Source: Gnetum montanum (lineage: Eukaryota; Streptophyta; Gnetopsida; Gnetales; Gnetaceae). Taken from it: 64,000 bases of DNA. This document shows positions 1 through 12,384 of the stretch, piece after piece. Numbering within the stretch: position 1 is the first letter of the stretch; every line of letters starts with the position of its first letter. Where the stretch lies: positions 1,365,881 to 1,429,880 of the forward strand of contig MNCI01009519.1 of the NCBI GenBank assembly GCA_015680685.1, given 5' to 3'. A program made the position numbers and the translations under genes. The notes under the pieces are model-generated. The model searched no databases, was not told the DNA's origin, and saw only the letters and a program-made list of their open reading frames with translations.

Positions 1-364
1 GTCTTTGATGACTAGTTTAGTATTAGCCTTATAGGTATTCTATGTGAAATGTTAGAAACTCATAAGAGTATCACATGTAAATGCAAATCATGGCTTAATG
101 GTATATTAATGCATTGATAGTTTTCTTAATTATTTTAGTTAATGGGTAAGTTAATATTTATGTTTTTGATTAATGAATTGATTTTTCAGTAATTACTATA
201 GGTGTTCTATGTGAAACGTTAGAAACTCATGAGAGTATCACATGTAAATGCAAATAATGGGTTAATGGTAAATTAATGCATTAATAGTTTTCTTAATGCT
301 TTTAGTTAATGGGTAAGTTAATAGTTATCATTTTGATTAATGAATTGATTTTTCAGTAATTACT
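1..364. repeat. 167-bp tandem duplication
   Basis: Two consecutive copies, about 31-197 and 198-364, share the same order of landmarks: ATAGGT(A/G)TTCTATGTGAAA, then CTCAT(A/G)AGAGTATCACATG, then TTAATGCATT and TTTTTCAGTAATTACTAT. They differ by scattered substitutions. No coding potential is seen and I cannot link the unit to either LTR family. The 225 bases that follow (365-589) show nothing I recognise. Confidence 0.85.
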
Positions 365-589
365 ATTGGTTCTAATAATATGTTGTAGTGGGACCCCATC
401 TTCTAACTTGTTCTAGGAAGCTTGAAGAAGAGAGTTTTGTGCATCACAGATAGTAGCACAAGATGCAACAGCATACATAAGATATGGGTAATTAAAAACA
501 AAACTATCATAGCATGTAGATCATATGCAAAACTAGAAATTCTGCAAAGGTGCCTATACACAATAACCACAAAACAAGATATCATCTAG

Positions 590-2300
590 TAATATATTTA
601 GATGAAAGCTACAATTTCACTATGTGCTTGGAACCATAAGAAACACTCACAAGTACATACATTAATAAATTGGATGAAATGGTATAACTTAGATGCTAAC
701 TCTCTAATGCAAAAAAATATCAAGATATAAAAGATACTGACTAGGAAGAGTTGGATATTCCAAAAACATTTGAACTAGAATTTTATTGAACCTATAATAT
801 TACTAGAATCACTAAAATATATGTTCTTGAAAAATGACAAGTAATTATGAAATCTTAGCTCATAATGAAACAAAATAGAAGTTAGTTGCTAATGGTCATA
901 AAAAAATGGTCAACAATCTTTGCTCAGTTATATAATGAAATCACAGGTATTGATCAATGCATTTTCTAGAATAAAATTTACACAGATTCTATCATTAATC
1001 CCAAAGATAGCGACAATAAAGATTAAATTCCAAAATGAAACAAGTTATCAAGAAGTAGATGGAAAAGATCCTTAAAGCTAAAATCATCTATCTATAGTAG
1101 ATAGTGAGTGGGTAAGCTCATATGTTATCATGCTAAAGAGAAATGGACAATGAAGTCTCTACATCAATTTTAGGCTATTAAACATGGTAAATTTTAAGGA
1201 TCATTTTCACTACAATTTGTAGACCAAGTATTGGACATTATTGTAGGTCATGGATATTACTTCTTGTATGATTAAAATCAATGTAATCAAATTCAAATAT
1301 CCTTAAAAAATCAAGACAAAACCATATTCACAAGTTCATGATAGACTTTTGCATACAATAATGTTTATTTTGGTGTTTATACTACACATGCAACCTTCCA
1401 ATGACTTATTCTTAGCATCTTTTAATAACAGATTAATAATGGTATAGATGACTTCATGAATTATTTCTTCACCTACAATTCTAACTTGAAGTAGGTACTA
1501 GACCATTTGGAGTAGGTACTAAAGCAATGTATAGAGATGAATATTAAGCTCAACTAGAAGAAACATGATTTAATGGCCTAGGATAACATAGTTCTATAAC
1601 ACCATGCATTAGAGAAAAGGATAGAGATAGATCTCAAGAAAATCAAACTGAGCTAAGAAATCATACAAACACCACAAACAATGAAATATTTCAAATCATT
1701 CCTTAGAAACATAAGCTACTATTAGAGATTTATTAAGAACTTCTCCACAATTGAAAAGCCACTAGTGGATTTGATAAAGAAGGATGTAGAATTTAAATGA
1801 ATTAAGAAACATGATCATAAATTTAAACTTCTAAAATAGAAGTTATTAGAGACTCTAATTCTATAAGTTTCTAACTAGTCTAGTCCATTTCACATCACGA
1901 TTAATGCATCAAATTAGGTTTTAGAAGTAGTGCTTATAGAATTGGATAATCAAAAACATTCCTATTACATACATTGTACAAGTAGAAGTATCATAGGTGC
2001 ACAAACAAACTACACCAATATCTTAGAAAAATTCAAGCACTATATAATTGGGTATTAAGTTTGTATGTATATTAATCATAGTGTGATATGGTTCCTAATG
2101 AACAATCTAGTGGTTAGTCCTCATATCATACAATGACTAGTCATTTTGCATGAGCTTGATATAATAATGATAGATAGAAAGGAGAGTAATAAAATTGTAT
2201 CTAATTATTTTTCCTAGTTAAAATGGAACAAGAGCTGCTATCTAATTAATTTGCGAAGGAATTGCAATTTACAAGGCAACAATGCTAACATCTAATGCAG
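590..2300 (+). pseudogene. Decayed Athila-like pol (RT-RNase H)
   Basis: Read on the plus strand with many stops and frameshifts, this stretch follows the same path as the better preserved copy at 29440-31170. Visible pieces are the region upstream of RT (about 590-1000), an RT core near 1140-1400 (a KRNGQ...LNMVNFKDHF-like segment, then a VLDI-like segment) and an RNase H near 1880-2000, where the peptide LDNQKHSYYIH matches the LDDQKHLYYIH of the copy at 7186-7767. The active-site tyrosine-aspartate region of RT cannot be read cleanly. No integrase follows. In a working element this polyprotein would copy the RNA into DNA in virus-like particles. Here it is a fragment, and one of the oldest copies in the window judging by its density of stops. 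Confidence 0.75.
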
Positions 2301-4324
2301 CCAAGCCATGGTATGTATACTATCTTATCTATTTGATCAAGAAAGAAGTTCCTACTAAATGGTACAACCAAAGGTAATAAGAATTTTTTAATTGAGTTAA
2401 ACATTATATAAAAATAGAGGAAAACCTCTATAAAATAGAGAATCCATTTTATGCGTTTTGTTTTACAACATTCTTTTAATTTTCCTTTTCTTGTAAATTT
2501 TTATTTTCTGAGTCTTTTTATTTTTTGTGATTTATGTTTGGTAATGTTTGTTTTATGCTTAATAAAAATTATTCTTTTGTACAAAGGCTAACTTTGTTAT
2601 TTAGATTATATCCTATTCTATCAATATATTGGCTAAATAATTATATAAAGCAAAAGCACTGTGACCACATCATCCATCCCCACCACTCTATAAATTAGAG
2701 GTCTTTATCATGAAAGTAGCATGGTTCTTCTCATATGAAACTAAAATTAATTGATGATCATTATACCTCAATGAAAGGGAAAGGACCAAGAAAAGGTATG
2801 ACATTAAGAGGATTTAATAATTCTTTAGATATATTCTATGGACCTTGCTACTCCATGTGGATATACCATTACTCATGTTACAATCTTAATGAAATCATGT
2901 TTTCTAATAAAGTTGTCACATGAAGGAAATTAATTACACTAATGAGATAATGAATGCTACACAAGAAAATGGATGGTTGGATCAAAGAAAATGAAGGCTT
3001 TAGTCATGGAATATTGCAATAGAGGATCTTTCTTAAATAGAAGGATCTTCCTAAAAATTATAAAAGAATGTTTTGGCTAAAGTTTAGTTGAACATATTAG
3101 GGAAAAAAACATTTTTATTTACATTCTATTAGAGAAGGTTTATTATCTAGTACTCAAAAGTATCTATTCTTAGTTATTCCTACTCATTTAAGGAATCAAA
3201 TTGCTAGAGCAAGAATGAGCTCTTATCATCTCCTTATTGAGATAGGTCATTGAATCAATTTACCAATAGAAGAGCATATTTTTAGACTATCACACAAAGC
3301 ATAAAATATGAAGAACATATTTTTTTATTTTTCCCATCTTTGCTTCATATTTGATTAAATTATATTACTAATTATAATCTACTAATTAATTTCTGTCAAA
3401 TTGATTGTATTTGTTTGGGGCATTACATCAATGATATCTTTAACTTTCTACAAAAATATGTTTAGGCTTTGTAATTATCCAACAAATCCTTTGTGATTTC
3501 CTAGATATAATAATAATTTCTAGTTTCTAATTTTTCAGTTACTTTATAATGTCAATGGAAAGATATGCCATCCATGCTTAAAGATAGTCCTCTAGTTAGA
3601 ATAACATAATAATTAATTATTTTACATATGAGAAATATCCTTAAGTTACCACTAAAAGGCATGCATCCATGCCTAAAGGTAGGTTAGTTTTAGAAATCCT
3701 AAGGCCTTTGGAGTAGGTTCGCTCAAATATTAAATCACCTTCCAATACTAAATCTAGATATCATAAAAAGATAATTAATTTTCTAGAAAACAAACAAATG
3801 AGATATCTTCAATTATTTAAAGAAAATTACAATAGAGTTCAATAGCTCATAAACCATCCAAACATAATCTTTCTCACGCTCAAATAATGTTGCAAAGCAT
3901 AAGGCTCTATAATGATATAATGACTATTCTTAATGTAAGACACAACCAATAGAGAGTCTCTTCCATAACTTGAAACTGAGATCTCAATTAAGAAGAAATA
4001 AGAGACATTAGCCTTATACTTACTCAATTGACCAAGAGCGACAAACACACTCATGCACTCTTCATATATGTTCTCTTGACATCTCATGATATCTTACTCT
4101 ATCTCTCATTGATAGAAGCATTAAATAAACCAATATTTATTAAAAAAGTAAAATAAAAACCCTAGGAAACCTTCCTTAAGATTAAATTGAAGATCCTCCA
4201 TTATTTCCATTTTTTTCTCTTATGTTTTAGCTATTTCCAAACTTGGAACAACAATTTTGGAAGTTTTCCTAATTCTTTGAGTCATCTCAAAAATTATTTG
4301 ATCATCTTCTACCAAAATACAACC
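2301..4324. other. Unassigned AT-rich DNA
   Basis: No gene or known element could be supported. It contains short A/T tracts and a few short ORFs (for example 2735-2923 plus and 3839-4087 minus) with no recognisable motif, and a small inverted repeat at about 3659-3676 (GGCATGCATCCATGCC). It is probably old transposon-derived sequence, but I see no diagnostic motif. Confidence 0.5.
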
Positions 4325-4645
4325 ATGAAGAGAGATGATTCCTAAGTCTAAGAGATATCTCCTTCATGGATAAGATGCCTTCTCCTAGTTGATATGTCTC
4401 ACCATAGATGTCCTAACAATTTGAAAGATGTCTTCTCTAAGATGTCTCAACTATTGAGAGACATCTTCACTCTAGAGAGATGTCTTTAACAATACCAAAA
4501 GGTGTCCTACCCAATGTGAGATGTCTTCTGGAAAGACTTAACTCTTAGCAAAGATGTCTCCTACATGTGCAACATGTCTCATATGAAGTCCTAGCTCCCA
4601 AAAAGATGTCTTTTTGACCTCCAAGACATCTTCATAAAGCTTGAA
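4325..4645. repeat. Degenerate GATGTCT short-motif repeat
   Basis: The 8-9 base motif AGATGTCTC or close variants (GATGTCTT, GATATGTCTC, and the reverse GAGACATC) recurs more than ten times over about 320 bases with irregular spacing of roughly 20-40 bases. It appears on both strands (for example AGACATC near 4460 and 4622). It looks like a decayed minisatellite. It has no coding potential. Confidence 0.6.
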
Positions 4646-5089
4646 ACCTACAAAAACCACATGCAAGGAAGAGAATAAGTGAATTAAAAGAGATTTTCCT
4701 ATACTATCTTTCCCAACCTTTAAAAAGTAAACTCATGTGAACAAGGAAGTATAGGTTGAGATGATTCCTGACAAGCTTGCCAAAATTTCAATGCTAGATT
4801 ATCTTCATTGTAGGAATGTCACCTTGCATGTAACCAATTTTTGAGTTGTATCCATGGAGGAATGGTTGAAATTCAAATAAATCATCAGGAAAAATAAATA
4901 ATTAAATTCAATTTCAAATATATCCCACACTTATGACTATCACTCATAAGCTAAATTACAAATTCTCACTGTAACTTCTAACGTAAGTTCAAGAATAGAA
5001 TTTAATGATTAAATTAACTTTGAAGCCATTAAATATAAAATATTGTTTTTAAGAAGCACAAGAGAGATATTACCTAATCTATTATTTTT
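4646..5089. other. Unassigned sequence between repeat and LTR
   Basis: I see no gene, no clear element terminus and no strong repeat here. The segment lies immediately left of a truncated family A LTR, so it may be the pre-insertion flank or a replaced LTR portion. Confidence 0.4.
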
Positions 5090-5312
5090 CCTACTACTGG
5101 CATGTAGAAATAATTCTAACTTTGGGAGGAAGAAAAGGCAAGAGTTTGGCTAAGGGACTAACTATTTAATTACAAAACCAAGTGTGCCCACCTCTTATTT
5201 ATAGGTAAGGAGGTAGGTCCCGATATCGGATATCTGACATTGCATGGTAGGCTCCAATATCATGAACTCGATATCGTGGATGTGATATCATAGCCCCGAT
5301 ATCACGGTTTAT
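5090..5312 (-). mobile_element. Family A (Athila-like) LTR fragment, 3' LTR
   Basis: Matches the right-hand 220 bases (plus-strand view) of the complete family A LTRs: the segment AGAAATAATTCTAACT, the TATA box read on the minus strand as TATAAATA (5196-5203), a block of GATATC/AATATC elements (about 5219-5300) and the terminal TTTATCA. Directly to the right lies TACCCCCATGACTGA, which on the minus strand is the polypurine tract. This is therefore the 3' LTR of a minus-strand element. The other roughly 600 bases of the LTR are missing. Confidence 0.8.
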
Positions 5313-7221
5313 CATACCCCCATGACTGAATGAAAACTCATCCTCAAGTTCCTTACAAAATATTGGGAAGGTATGGGATTATTGACTAATTGACAATTGA
5401 CGATGGAATGGGATGACAGACTCAACGTGCCCAATGAACAGATGAATAAGCATATTACAACATTAGTGTTCATGACCATTGTGGTGAACACTTGTACATA
5501 AATGACATCCAAGCCTTCATTTGGTAGCTTGAAGAGAAAGAGAGAGAGAGAAGATGAAGCATGGTGCCACCAATGCTGAGATTGTGCCTTTTGTTGTTTA
5601 TCCATAGCCACGCCACCAAACTTTCTCCTTTCGTAAATGCTTCAGCTCTGGTCCATCCTGAGTGCTTCTTCCAAGCCCAGTCCATTTTTTTTATGATCGT
5701 CATCTACACACACAACACAATCATAAATGAGCAAGGATAGATGAACCACAATGTAGTTGATTCCTTGCCTCGATATGAAGTGCATTGGTTGAGTTGTGGT
5801 TATGGCAGAAACTGGTTCAGAGATTTATCACTGGTGACTACCCAAGGTGTAGGGGTTACAAAAATAGTAGAATGGAAAAAAATTAAAAAATTTGTGCCAA
5901 GGCCCCCATGAGTAAGAGCAAACCTCCAATAGCTATAAGATGGAAAAATATGAGGAACAAGAAAGATGGGAAAAAATAACAATGGTAATGCCAATAAAAT
6001 GGATGTCATGGATGGGGATGAAACAAGAAATAATTGATTTCAAGAAATGTTTAAGGAAAATAAGTTCACAATTGCACAAAAAAGGAATGCCAGTGGGTCC
6101 TCCCCAAACCAGGCTCATGCCCTTTATGCCCAAAAAAATCCACAAACCAAAGAGTCCATAGGATCTAGGAATGTCATTTGGAAGCAAGAGTTAAAGACTT
6201 ACCCACAAGAATTCACCAAACAAAAATAATGCATCAACCCAAAGTTGGACTAATGATAACATCAAAAATGAGGTGGAAAATGGAAAGAAAGATGAAGAGG
6301 AGAGAATGGAATGGAATCCCAAGAATAAGATTGTGTAAAGCCCCTTGTGTATTTCATGGTTAAGATGACTAAGTAGAAATCATTCTAAATCTAGACTCAA
6401 ACCAACCACATTCAATGACCTCGCATTGATACACTTGGCCAATCCATCCTCTTAAAGCAAAAAGAATGCTTCCACAAAGAGTGACCACCATCGCAAGGAG
6501 AGTGAGATGGAGAAGCAGGAAGCAAGAAAGGGCCTTAATTAGAGGAAACCTTCAAGCATGGGTCACATGTCTTTCCAGTGCCATAACCAGTGCTTGTAGC
6601 CCATATTGCTTTATTATGTCTAAGGGGTGTGCCTTGAATTCTCACTTTTTTTTGTGTGAAAACCACACCATGCAAAGAACTATTTTTATTTACTCAGCTC
6701 TCTGATATTTGATTGATGGCCAAATGGTGGAAAACCTAAGAAAAAGCATCCAAGCACCCCAAGAGAATGGCTAGCACAAATGCATCGAATCCCCTTGAAG
6801 TCACACCCTATTCATCCTTTGAGTCTTTTCTTGGTTTGANGTTCTTTGCATGGTGTGGTTTTCACACAAAAAAAAGTGAGAATTCAAGGCACACCCCTTA
6901 GACATAATAAAGCAATATGGGCTACAAGCACTGGTTATGGCACTGGAAAGACATGTGACCCATGCTTGAAGGTTTCCTCTAATTAAGGCCCTTTCTTGCT
7001 TCCTGCTTCTCCATCTCACTCTCCTTGGGATGGNGTAAAACAAAAATAAGAAAAGTTGGAAAAAGGTGTAAAACAAAAATGTGTGAAGAAAAAACATGTA
7101 AAACAAAAATTTAAAAAGAACTGAGGGCCGAGAATGGTTAGCATAGGTGGCCATCTCCCCCATGACTAAGTTGGAAGGAGGAAATCTACAACAGTAAGCA
7201 AGGTTGTCCATAAACAGAGGT
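5313..7221 (-). other. Family A non-coding 3' internal region
   Basis: This is the segment between pol and the polypurine tract of a minus-strand family A element. Landmarks shared with the copies at 12385, 23698, 33047 and 61563 are: the PPT, then TATGGGATTATTGACTA about 50-60 bases in, the CAGTGGGTCCTCCCC-type block (about 6088), a roughly 120-base conserved block (about 6530-6660), an A-rich tract and CATCTCCCCCATGACTAA (7161-7178). The short ORFs on both strands are not conserved between copies. The stretch 6841-7033 is a suspicious inverted copy, listed separately. Confidence 0.7.
6488..7033. repeat. 193-bp near-perfect inverted repeat bounded by Ns
   Basis: Bases 6488-6680 and 6841-7033 are reverse complements over 193 positions with one mismatch that I can find (6493 against 7028). 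The second arm is delimited exactly by a single N at 6840 and a single N at 7034. Everything else in this neighbourhood is heavily diverged, so a near-identical arm ending precisely at Ns points to an assembly or gap-filling artefact rather than a biological hairpin. Confidence 0.9.
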
Positions 7222-9260
7222 AGCATGTGTATTGGTCATCCTAAGCTCATGGAAAGGTTTGGTTTGTTGCACGTTGACCAAAAATTTCTTGTCCAAGCTC
7301 TTAGGTTTGTATATTGTCATGAACCCTGAAGGAAAGGTTGCATAAAATTTCTCTATGGTAGTGTAGTTAATTTGTGTACTAGCAATATTTTTACCTACAT
7401 AGTGGATATAATAAAGATGCTTCTGGTCATCTAATTGTGTAAATATAGCTCCTAATACATAGTTGGACACGTCAGTCATAATATGGAATGGTTTAGACCA
7501 GTTAGGAGCTTGTAGAATGGGTGTTTCTACTAGCTTTTGTTTCACAGTTTGGAAAGATAATTTGCATTCCCTAGTCCATTCGAAAGGTACGTCCTTTTTC
7601 ATTAATTCTACCAATGGTTTTACAACCTTTGAAAAGTTCTTAATAAATCTCCTATAGTAGCTAGTGTATCTAAGGAATGACTGAACAACTTTGATTTTTT
7701 TGAGGTCTACCTCTATCCCTGTGTGTGAGATTTTGTGCCCTAGTACTATGCCTTCTTGGATCATCAAATGGCTTCTCTACTAGTTGAGGCTCAAATTATT
7801 TTCTACACATCTTTTTAACACTTTCTCTAACCAGTCCAAGGCTTGATCAAAGTTTGCTCCATAAGTGGAGAAGTCATCCTTAGAGACCTCCACATTGTTT
7901 CCTATCTATTGTTGGAATATACTTAGAACTAATCATTGAAATGTTGCAGGGGCATTGCACAAGCCAAATGACATCTATTTGTATGAAAATGTTCCCTAAG
8001 GACTGGTGAACGTAGTCTTAGCTTGGTCTTCTGGGGCTATTTTTATTTGGTTATATCTGCTATATCCATCTAGAAAAATATAATAGCAATGCCCTACGAT
8101 GATGTCTAAGACTTGGTCAATAAATGGCAATGGGAAGTGATCTTTGAATGTTGCCATATTTAGTGCCCTGAAATATATGCACACCCTCCATTTACCTCCC
8201 TTTTTAGGCACAATAACTAAGGGGATAACCCATTCGCTATTAGCAATGGGGTATATGAACCCAACTTTGAGAAGTTCAATTTCTTCCTTTACTACTTACT
8301 TCAGCTTTGGGTTCAAGTACCTCTATGGTTGTCTTCGAGGCTTCATGGAGGGGTCTATGTAAATCCTATGTTGGAATATCCTAGGACCTATTCTAATTAA
8401 TTTGGGATATAACCAAGTGAAGGCTTTTGACCATTTATTTATTACCTTCAGTAGTTTCTCTTTTTTTGTGAAGCAAGCTTAGCGTTAATAATTATCGATT
8501 TTCCATTTTTAAGAAATGTGTATTCCATACCAGTGGGCAATGATTTCAGCTAGAGGGGCTCCTGCTTAAATTTTTTAGGGATTTTCAACTTCCCTAGATG
8601 ATATTTTCGAGGTTAAGACTTGGAAGTTGGCAGTGGACTTGCTCTAATGCATCTATGCTATCGATGTAAGTGCAAGTCAAACCCTCAATTGGTTCTATGC
8701 ATATGAGTGAGCTGCTTTCTTCAACAAGTATCAGCCACTGGGTGCCTTCCTATCGTGTGGTTGCTACATATAGGCATCTTTGTATGTTGATCACTTGTGT
8801 GTACTAATTGCATGCAAGCAATGTTAAACTTTGCACAACCCATGACTTCTGTATACAATTATACCCTGTGTCGCTGTATGCGATGCATGGAACTTTCTTC
8901 TTCTTAATCTTTCTAAATGTGTTTTCCTTTGATATTTCCAGGGAAAGATCATGGATTCCTAGGCACACATCAACTATGCTTAGCCATGCTCTTCCCATTA
9001 TGATTGGGAAGTCCCCCTTACCAGTGTTCACCTGAATCACTAGGAAGTTAGCTGGGTACAACCATCCACAAATAGTGGTAACAATGTCCTCCACTAGTCC
9101 CAATGGGATAGTGATCGACTGGTCGGCCAACTCTAAATGGATGTTGCTCTTTTTCAATGGAGGTAGGTTTGAGGCCTTGTACATTTCTTGTGAAATCAAG
9201 TTGACACTAGAACCTTAATTCAAAAGAGCCTTGCATGGTTCATTTCTAGTGATTTGTAAA
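7222..9260 (-). pseudogene. Athila-like pol: protease, RT and RNase H
   Basis: Minus-strand reading in order. Protease at about 9199-8804: LELADQSITIPLGLVEDIV, then KGDFPIIMGRAWLS. RT at about 8360-7800: KKGGKWRVC, FKDHFPLPFIDQVLDII, FLDGYSRYNQIKIAPEDQAK, and KDDFSTYG where the canonical motif is MDDFSVYG. Then the RT connection and RNase H at 7767-7222: ILQAPNWSKPFHIMTDVSN, LDDQKHLYYIHYVGKNI. The IPLG...VEDI and PEDQ signatures are typical of the Athila branch. Integrase is absent: RNase H runs straight into non-coding 3' sequence near 7222. Several stops and frameshifts interrupt the frame (for example between 7767 and 7996), so it is a pseudogene. The gag at 9261-11590 lies directly upstream on the same strand. 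Confidence 0.85.
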
Positions 9261-11590
9261 TATATCATAGGACTCCTAGGATTAGAGAATTTCCTAGGAA
9301 GATGTCCAACTTTAATCCAATCGATGATGGCATGTGTTAGCATGACCGTACCATATGCATTGAGTGCGATGGTTGGGTTGAAGGAGGCTCCAAAGTTTTG
9401 ATTGATGCTGAGGCATCTAAAGAAATAGCCAATTGTGATTGCAAGGGCTTGGTTGGACTATTGGTTCTAAAGAAAGGTCTTTTCTTCATGTGGTTGTTGG
9501 AACCAACAGTAGGCTGAGAGTTAACAACCCTTGTGGCATTACGTTGCTGCAGCTGAGTAGGGATTTCACCCTGCATAGCTAGAGCAAGTGGTAATGGAGC
9601 TATTGGTGAAATAAATGCATAAGAAGGATGGTATGTTTGTGGAACATCACCCCAAGGAGGAGTCCTATAATACTCATGAACTTGGTAGTGAGGTTGAGGA
9701 GTAATGTAACCAGTAGAGTCACGTGGAGAGACTAGCTACTATACGTAATATCCATACAAGTCAGGTTGCCTATAAGGATATTGTTGCCTTAGTGGTGGCA
9801 TTCCCCATGATTGTGGGTGCTGCCACTATTGATATTGCTCAATCGGTTGTGGTGGAGTTCCATTGGGATAATATGTTAAGGGTTGGTGGAACTGTCTTGG
9901 GTTACCTTGGGGGTAAGGTAACCTTCGGGGTGTTTGTCATTTTTTCAATAATGGGTTGAGTGCATACATCCCAGACTCCTACAGATTTGAGATTATAGGG
10001 CAACATCCCTTAGGATAGTTACATTGTCATATCTTACATCCACTATCATTATCTATTTCTGAATCCACAACCTCTTCAATAATGATAACTTTTCCCTTAC
10101 CCTTACTATGTGCATGTTCAGCTTCTCTCTTTTTTCTTTTCTCACTACCTTGCTCTCTAGACTCCTCTACTATTTTAAGAATACTTTGAAATCTATTATT
10201 TAGGGAATCCCACATTTGGTCTACATTTGCCAATACTTCTAATGTCAACTTTTGGATAGGTAAAGTTTTTCTATTCACCATCTCTTCGAGTGGTGACTCT
10301 TCTTCATCCTCACAAAATCTTACTCCTCTTTTCCAGAGGGAAGGATCTCGATTATACTCTTTTGCACTTTCTCTCTTCCATAGCTCACCTTCTTCCTTAG
10401 CAACTTGCTCCAATAGTCTTTGAATTTGATGGGACCTAAGCACAGATAGTCTTCCTTGGGCATAAGTCCCAAGGGTTCTTCTCATTTCATGCCTACGCCC
10501 ATCTACAAGATGGTGCAGTTGATCCCTTTGTGAATAACCATGGCTAGGACAATGATGTAACAATGCATAGTATCGACCCATGGCAACATCCAAGGGTTCA
10601 TGTCCTCCTGATTTCTAGCCTTGGATTTTCTTTCATAGGTTAGACACTCAAGAGTACATTTGGTATTTATCGTTGAACAATTCTAACATGGTACTCCACC
10701 TATGAATGGATTCCGGTTCTAAGGACTAGTACCATCTTTCCACTTCTTTAACTAGTGTCCATGGGAATAACTTAAGTTTTTGTCATTCGTTCTCTATGTT
10801 TTGTAAGGCACATGCATCATGGAATGCTTGTAAGTGATTCTGAGGATCAGCATTGTATTTCTCTTCAAATCGTGGGATGTAGTTCATATCTAATCTCTTG
10901 ATCCTACTATCTTTCTAGTGCCTTGTTGAAATTCTAACAGCCTCAATTATGTCTAACAGACTTCGAGTAGCAAGTAGGGGTTCATCGTGATCATCTCGTC
11001 CATAGCATCTATGATGCCTACATTGTTCTCTACTCTCCCTTCTTCTATGTTATAATTCTCTAGAGTGCCCTCGTCCCCTTTCTTGGCTATTTCACCTATG
11101 AATTCCACTTTGCCTACCTTTATCCCCATGGTCTTTTTCTTTATGACTACATCTAGATACTAAAGGAGAGGGTAAAGGAGATGATGAAGGTGAAGAAGAA
11201 GGAGAACCATCATCATGATGGTGTCTACTACCTTCTCTTCGGCAGTCATGGCCTTGATCACAATTGCTATTAGAATGTCCACCTTTATCATGTGTCCATG
11301 TTCCTTTTTCGAATCCTTTGTGCCCATGGGTATCAGAACCTAGGTTATGAATAGTGGAATGAAGGTTCTGATACACAACCCCTTGGCCAAAGTCAAGGGG
11401 GGAAACATCGTTGAGTGGGCGACTACTTGGGGTAGGTTCACCACCCTCATTTTTCCTTAAGACATGTGGGACATCTTGGGACCACTTACCCTTCAAAGAT
11501 GTATGATGTCTCTCCTATTGCAAGTCCCTTTGATGTTGTGCCTTAGTGGGATAGTATTCTCTCAAGTCATGGTCTTGCACAACATATTCT
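9261..11590 (-). pseudogene. Athila-like gag
   Basis: Structural polyprotein that would build the virus-like particle. On the minus strand from the N gap: a low-complexity charged N-terminal part (about 11496-11092, rich in H, S, D and G), the capsid segment (about 10990-10620) with NADPQNHLQAFHDACALQNI and ENEWQKLKLFPW typical of retrotransposon gag, then a charged helical part (10593-10027; GRYYALLHHCPSHGYSQ, EEMVNRKTLPIQKL). Next come a CNYPKGCCP remnant of the zinc knuckle (about 10000) and a P/Q/T-rich linker into protease (9959-9337). The same capsid features occur at 27478-27176 and about 38450-38060. The N-terminus lies in the assembly gap. Stops and shifts separate the pieces. Confidence 0.8.
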
Positions 11591-11937
11591 NNNNNNNNNN
11601 NNNNNNNNNNNNNNNNNNNNNNNNNNNNNNNNNNNNNNNNNNNNNNNNNNNNNNNNNNNNNNNNNNNNNNNNNNNNNNNNNNNNNNNNNNNNNNNNNNNN
11701 NNNNNNNNNNNNNNNNNNNNNNNNNNNNNNNNNNNNNNNNNNNNNNNNNNNNNNNNNNNNNNNNNNNNNNNNNNNNNNNNNNNNNNNNNNNNNNNNNNNN
11801 NNNNNNNNNNNNNNNNNNNNNNNNNNNNNNNNNNNNNNNNNNNNNNNNNNNNNNNNNNNNNNNNNNNNNNNNNNNNNNNNNNNNNNNNNNNNNNNNNNNN
11901 NNNNNNNNNNNNNNNNNNNNNNNNNNNNNNNNNNNNN
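11591..11937. other. Assembly gap (347 Ns)
   Basis: All bases are N. From the other copies, the missing sequence should hold the start of gag, the tRNA-Asp-like primer-binding site and the first part of the LTR. The true length may differ from the number of Ns shown. Confidence 0.98.
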
Positions 11938-12384
11938 AAATGCTAATCATTACAAGGTTACCAAGCATTACGCACATGCTCAAAGCAATCGTACTGAGTG
12001 TATTTACTTAGGAGAGTTGTAGGGTGAGAGAGCATTAATTAACTAAGAAATCATTTAGTAACTGTAATTAACATTAATTAATATATTTTGGATGCTGCAA
12101 GGTTTATCATAAAGTTCATCTTTATTGCTGTACACGAAGTGTGCTAAGGTACACAATGCTCGAATAAATATCTATTCACTTTATGACTCCTACTATGAGT
12201 ACACAGAAATAATTCTAACTCTGGGAGGAAGAAAGGGCAAGAGTTCAGCTAAGGGACTAACTATCTAATTACAAAACCAAGTGTGCCCACCTCTTATTTA
12301 TAGTCAAGGAGGTAGGTCCTGATATCGAGTATTTGACATCGCATGGTAGGATCTGATATCGTGGCCCGATATCGCGGTTCATCA
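11938..12384 (-). mobile_element. Family A LTR, partial (after gap)
   Basis: Matches the family A LTR from the ATTACCAAGCA-type segment to the terminal GCGGTTCATCA. TATTTATA (TATA box of the minus strand) is at 12295-12302 and GATATC elements lie at about 12319-12378. To its left is gag of the 5090-11590 element, so it fits as that element's 5' LTR. To its right is a polypurine tract and family A internal DNA, so it is also placed like a 3' LTR. This is what an LTR shared by two tandem elements would look like. Confidence 0.8.

Noticed and set aside
5312-5703. Minus-strand ORFs with hydrophobic stretches next to the PPT (also at 12382-12855)
   Set aside because: They overlap the polypurine tract and conserved non-coding DNA, and the frame is broken or shifted in the other family A copies.
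6801-7226. 141-residue minus-strand ORF
   Set aside because: It runs through two Ns and the inverted block, and repeats the frame of 6466-6705 in reverse. It is an artefact of the duplicated segment.
11464-11983. ORFs of 138-160 residues on both strands across 11567-11946
   Set aside because: They consist mostly of N and are created by the gap.
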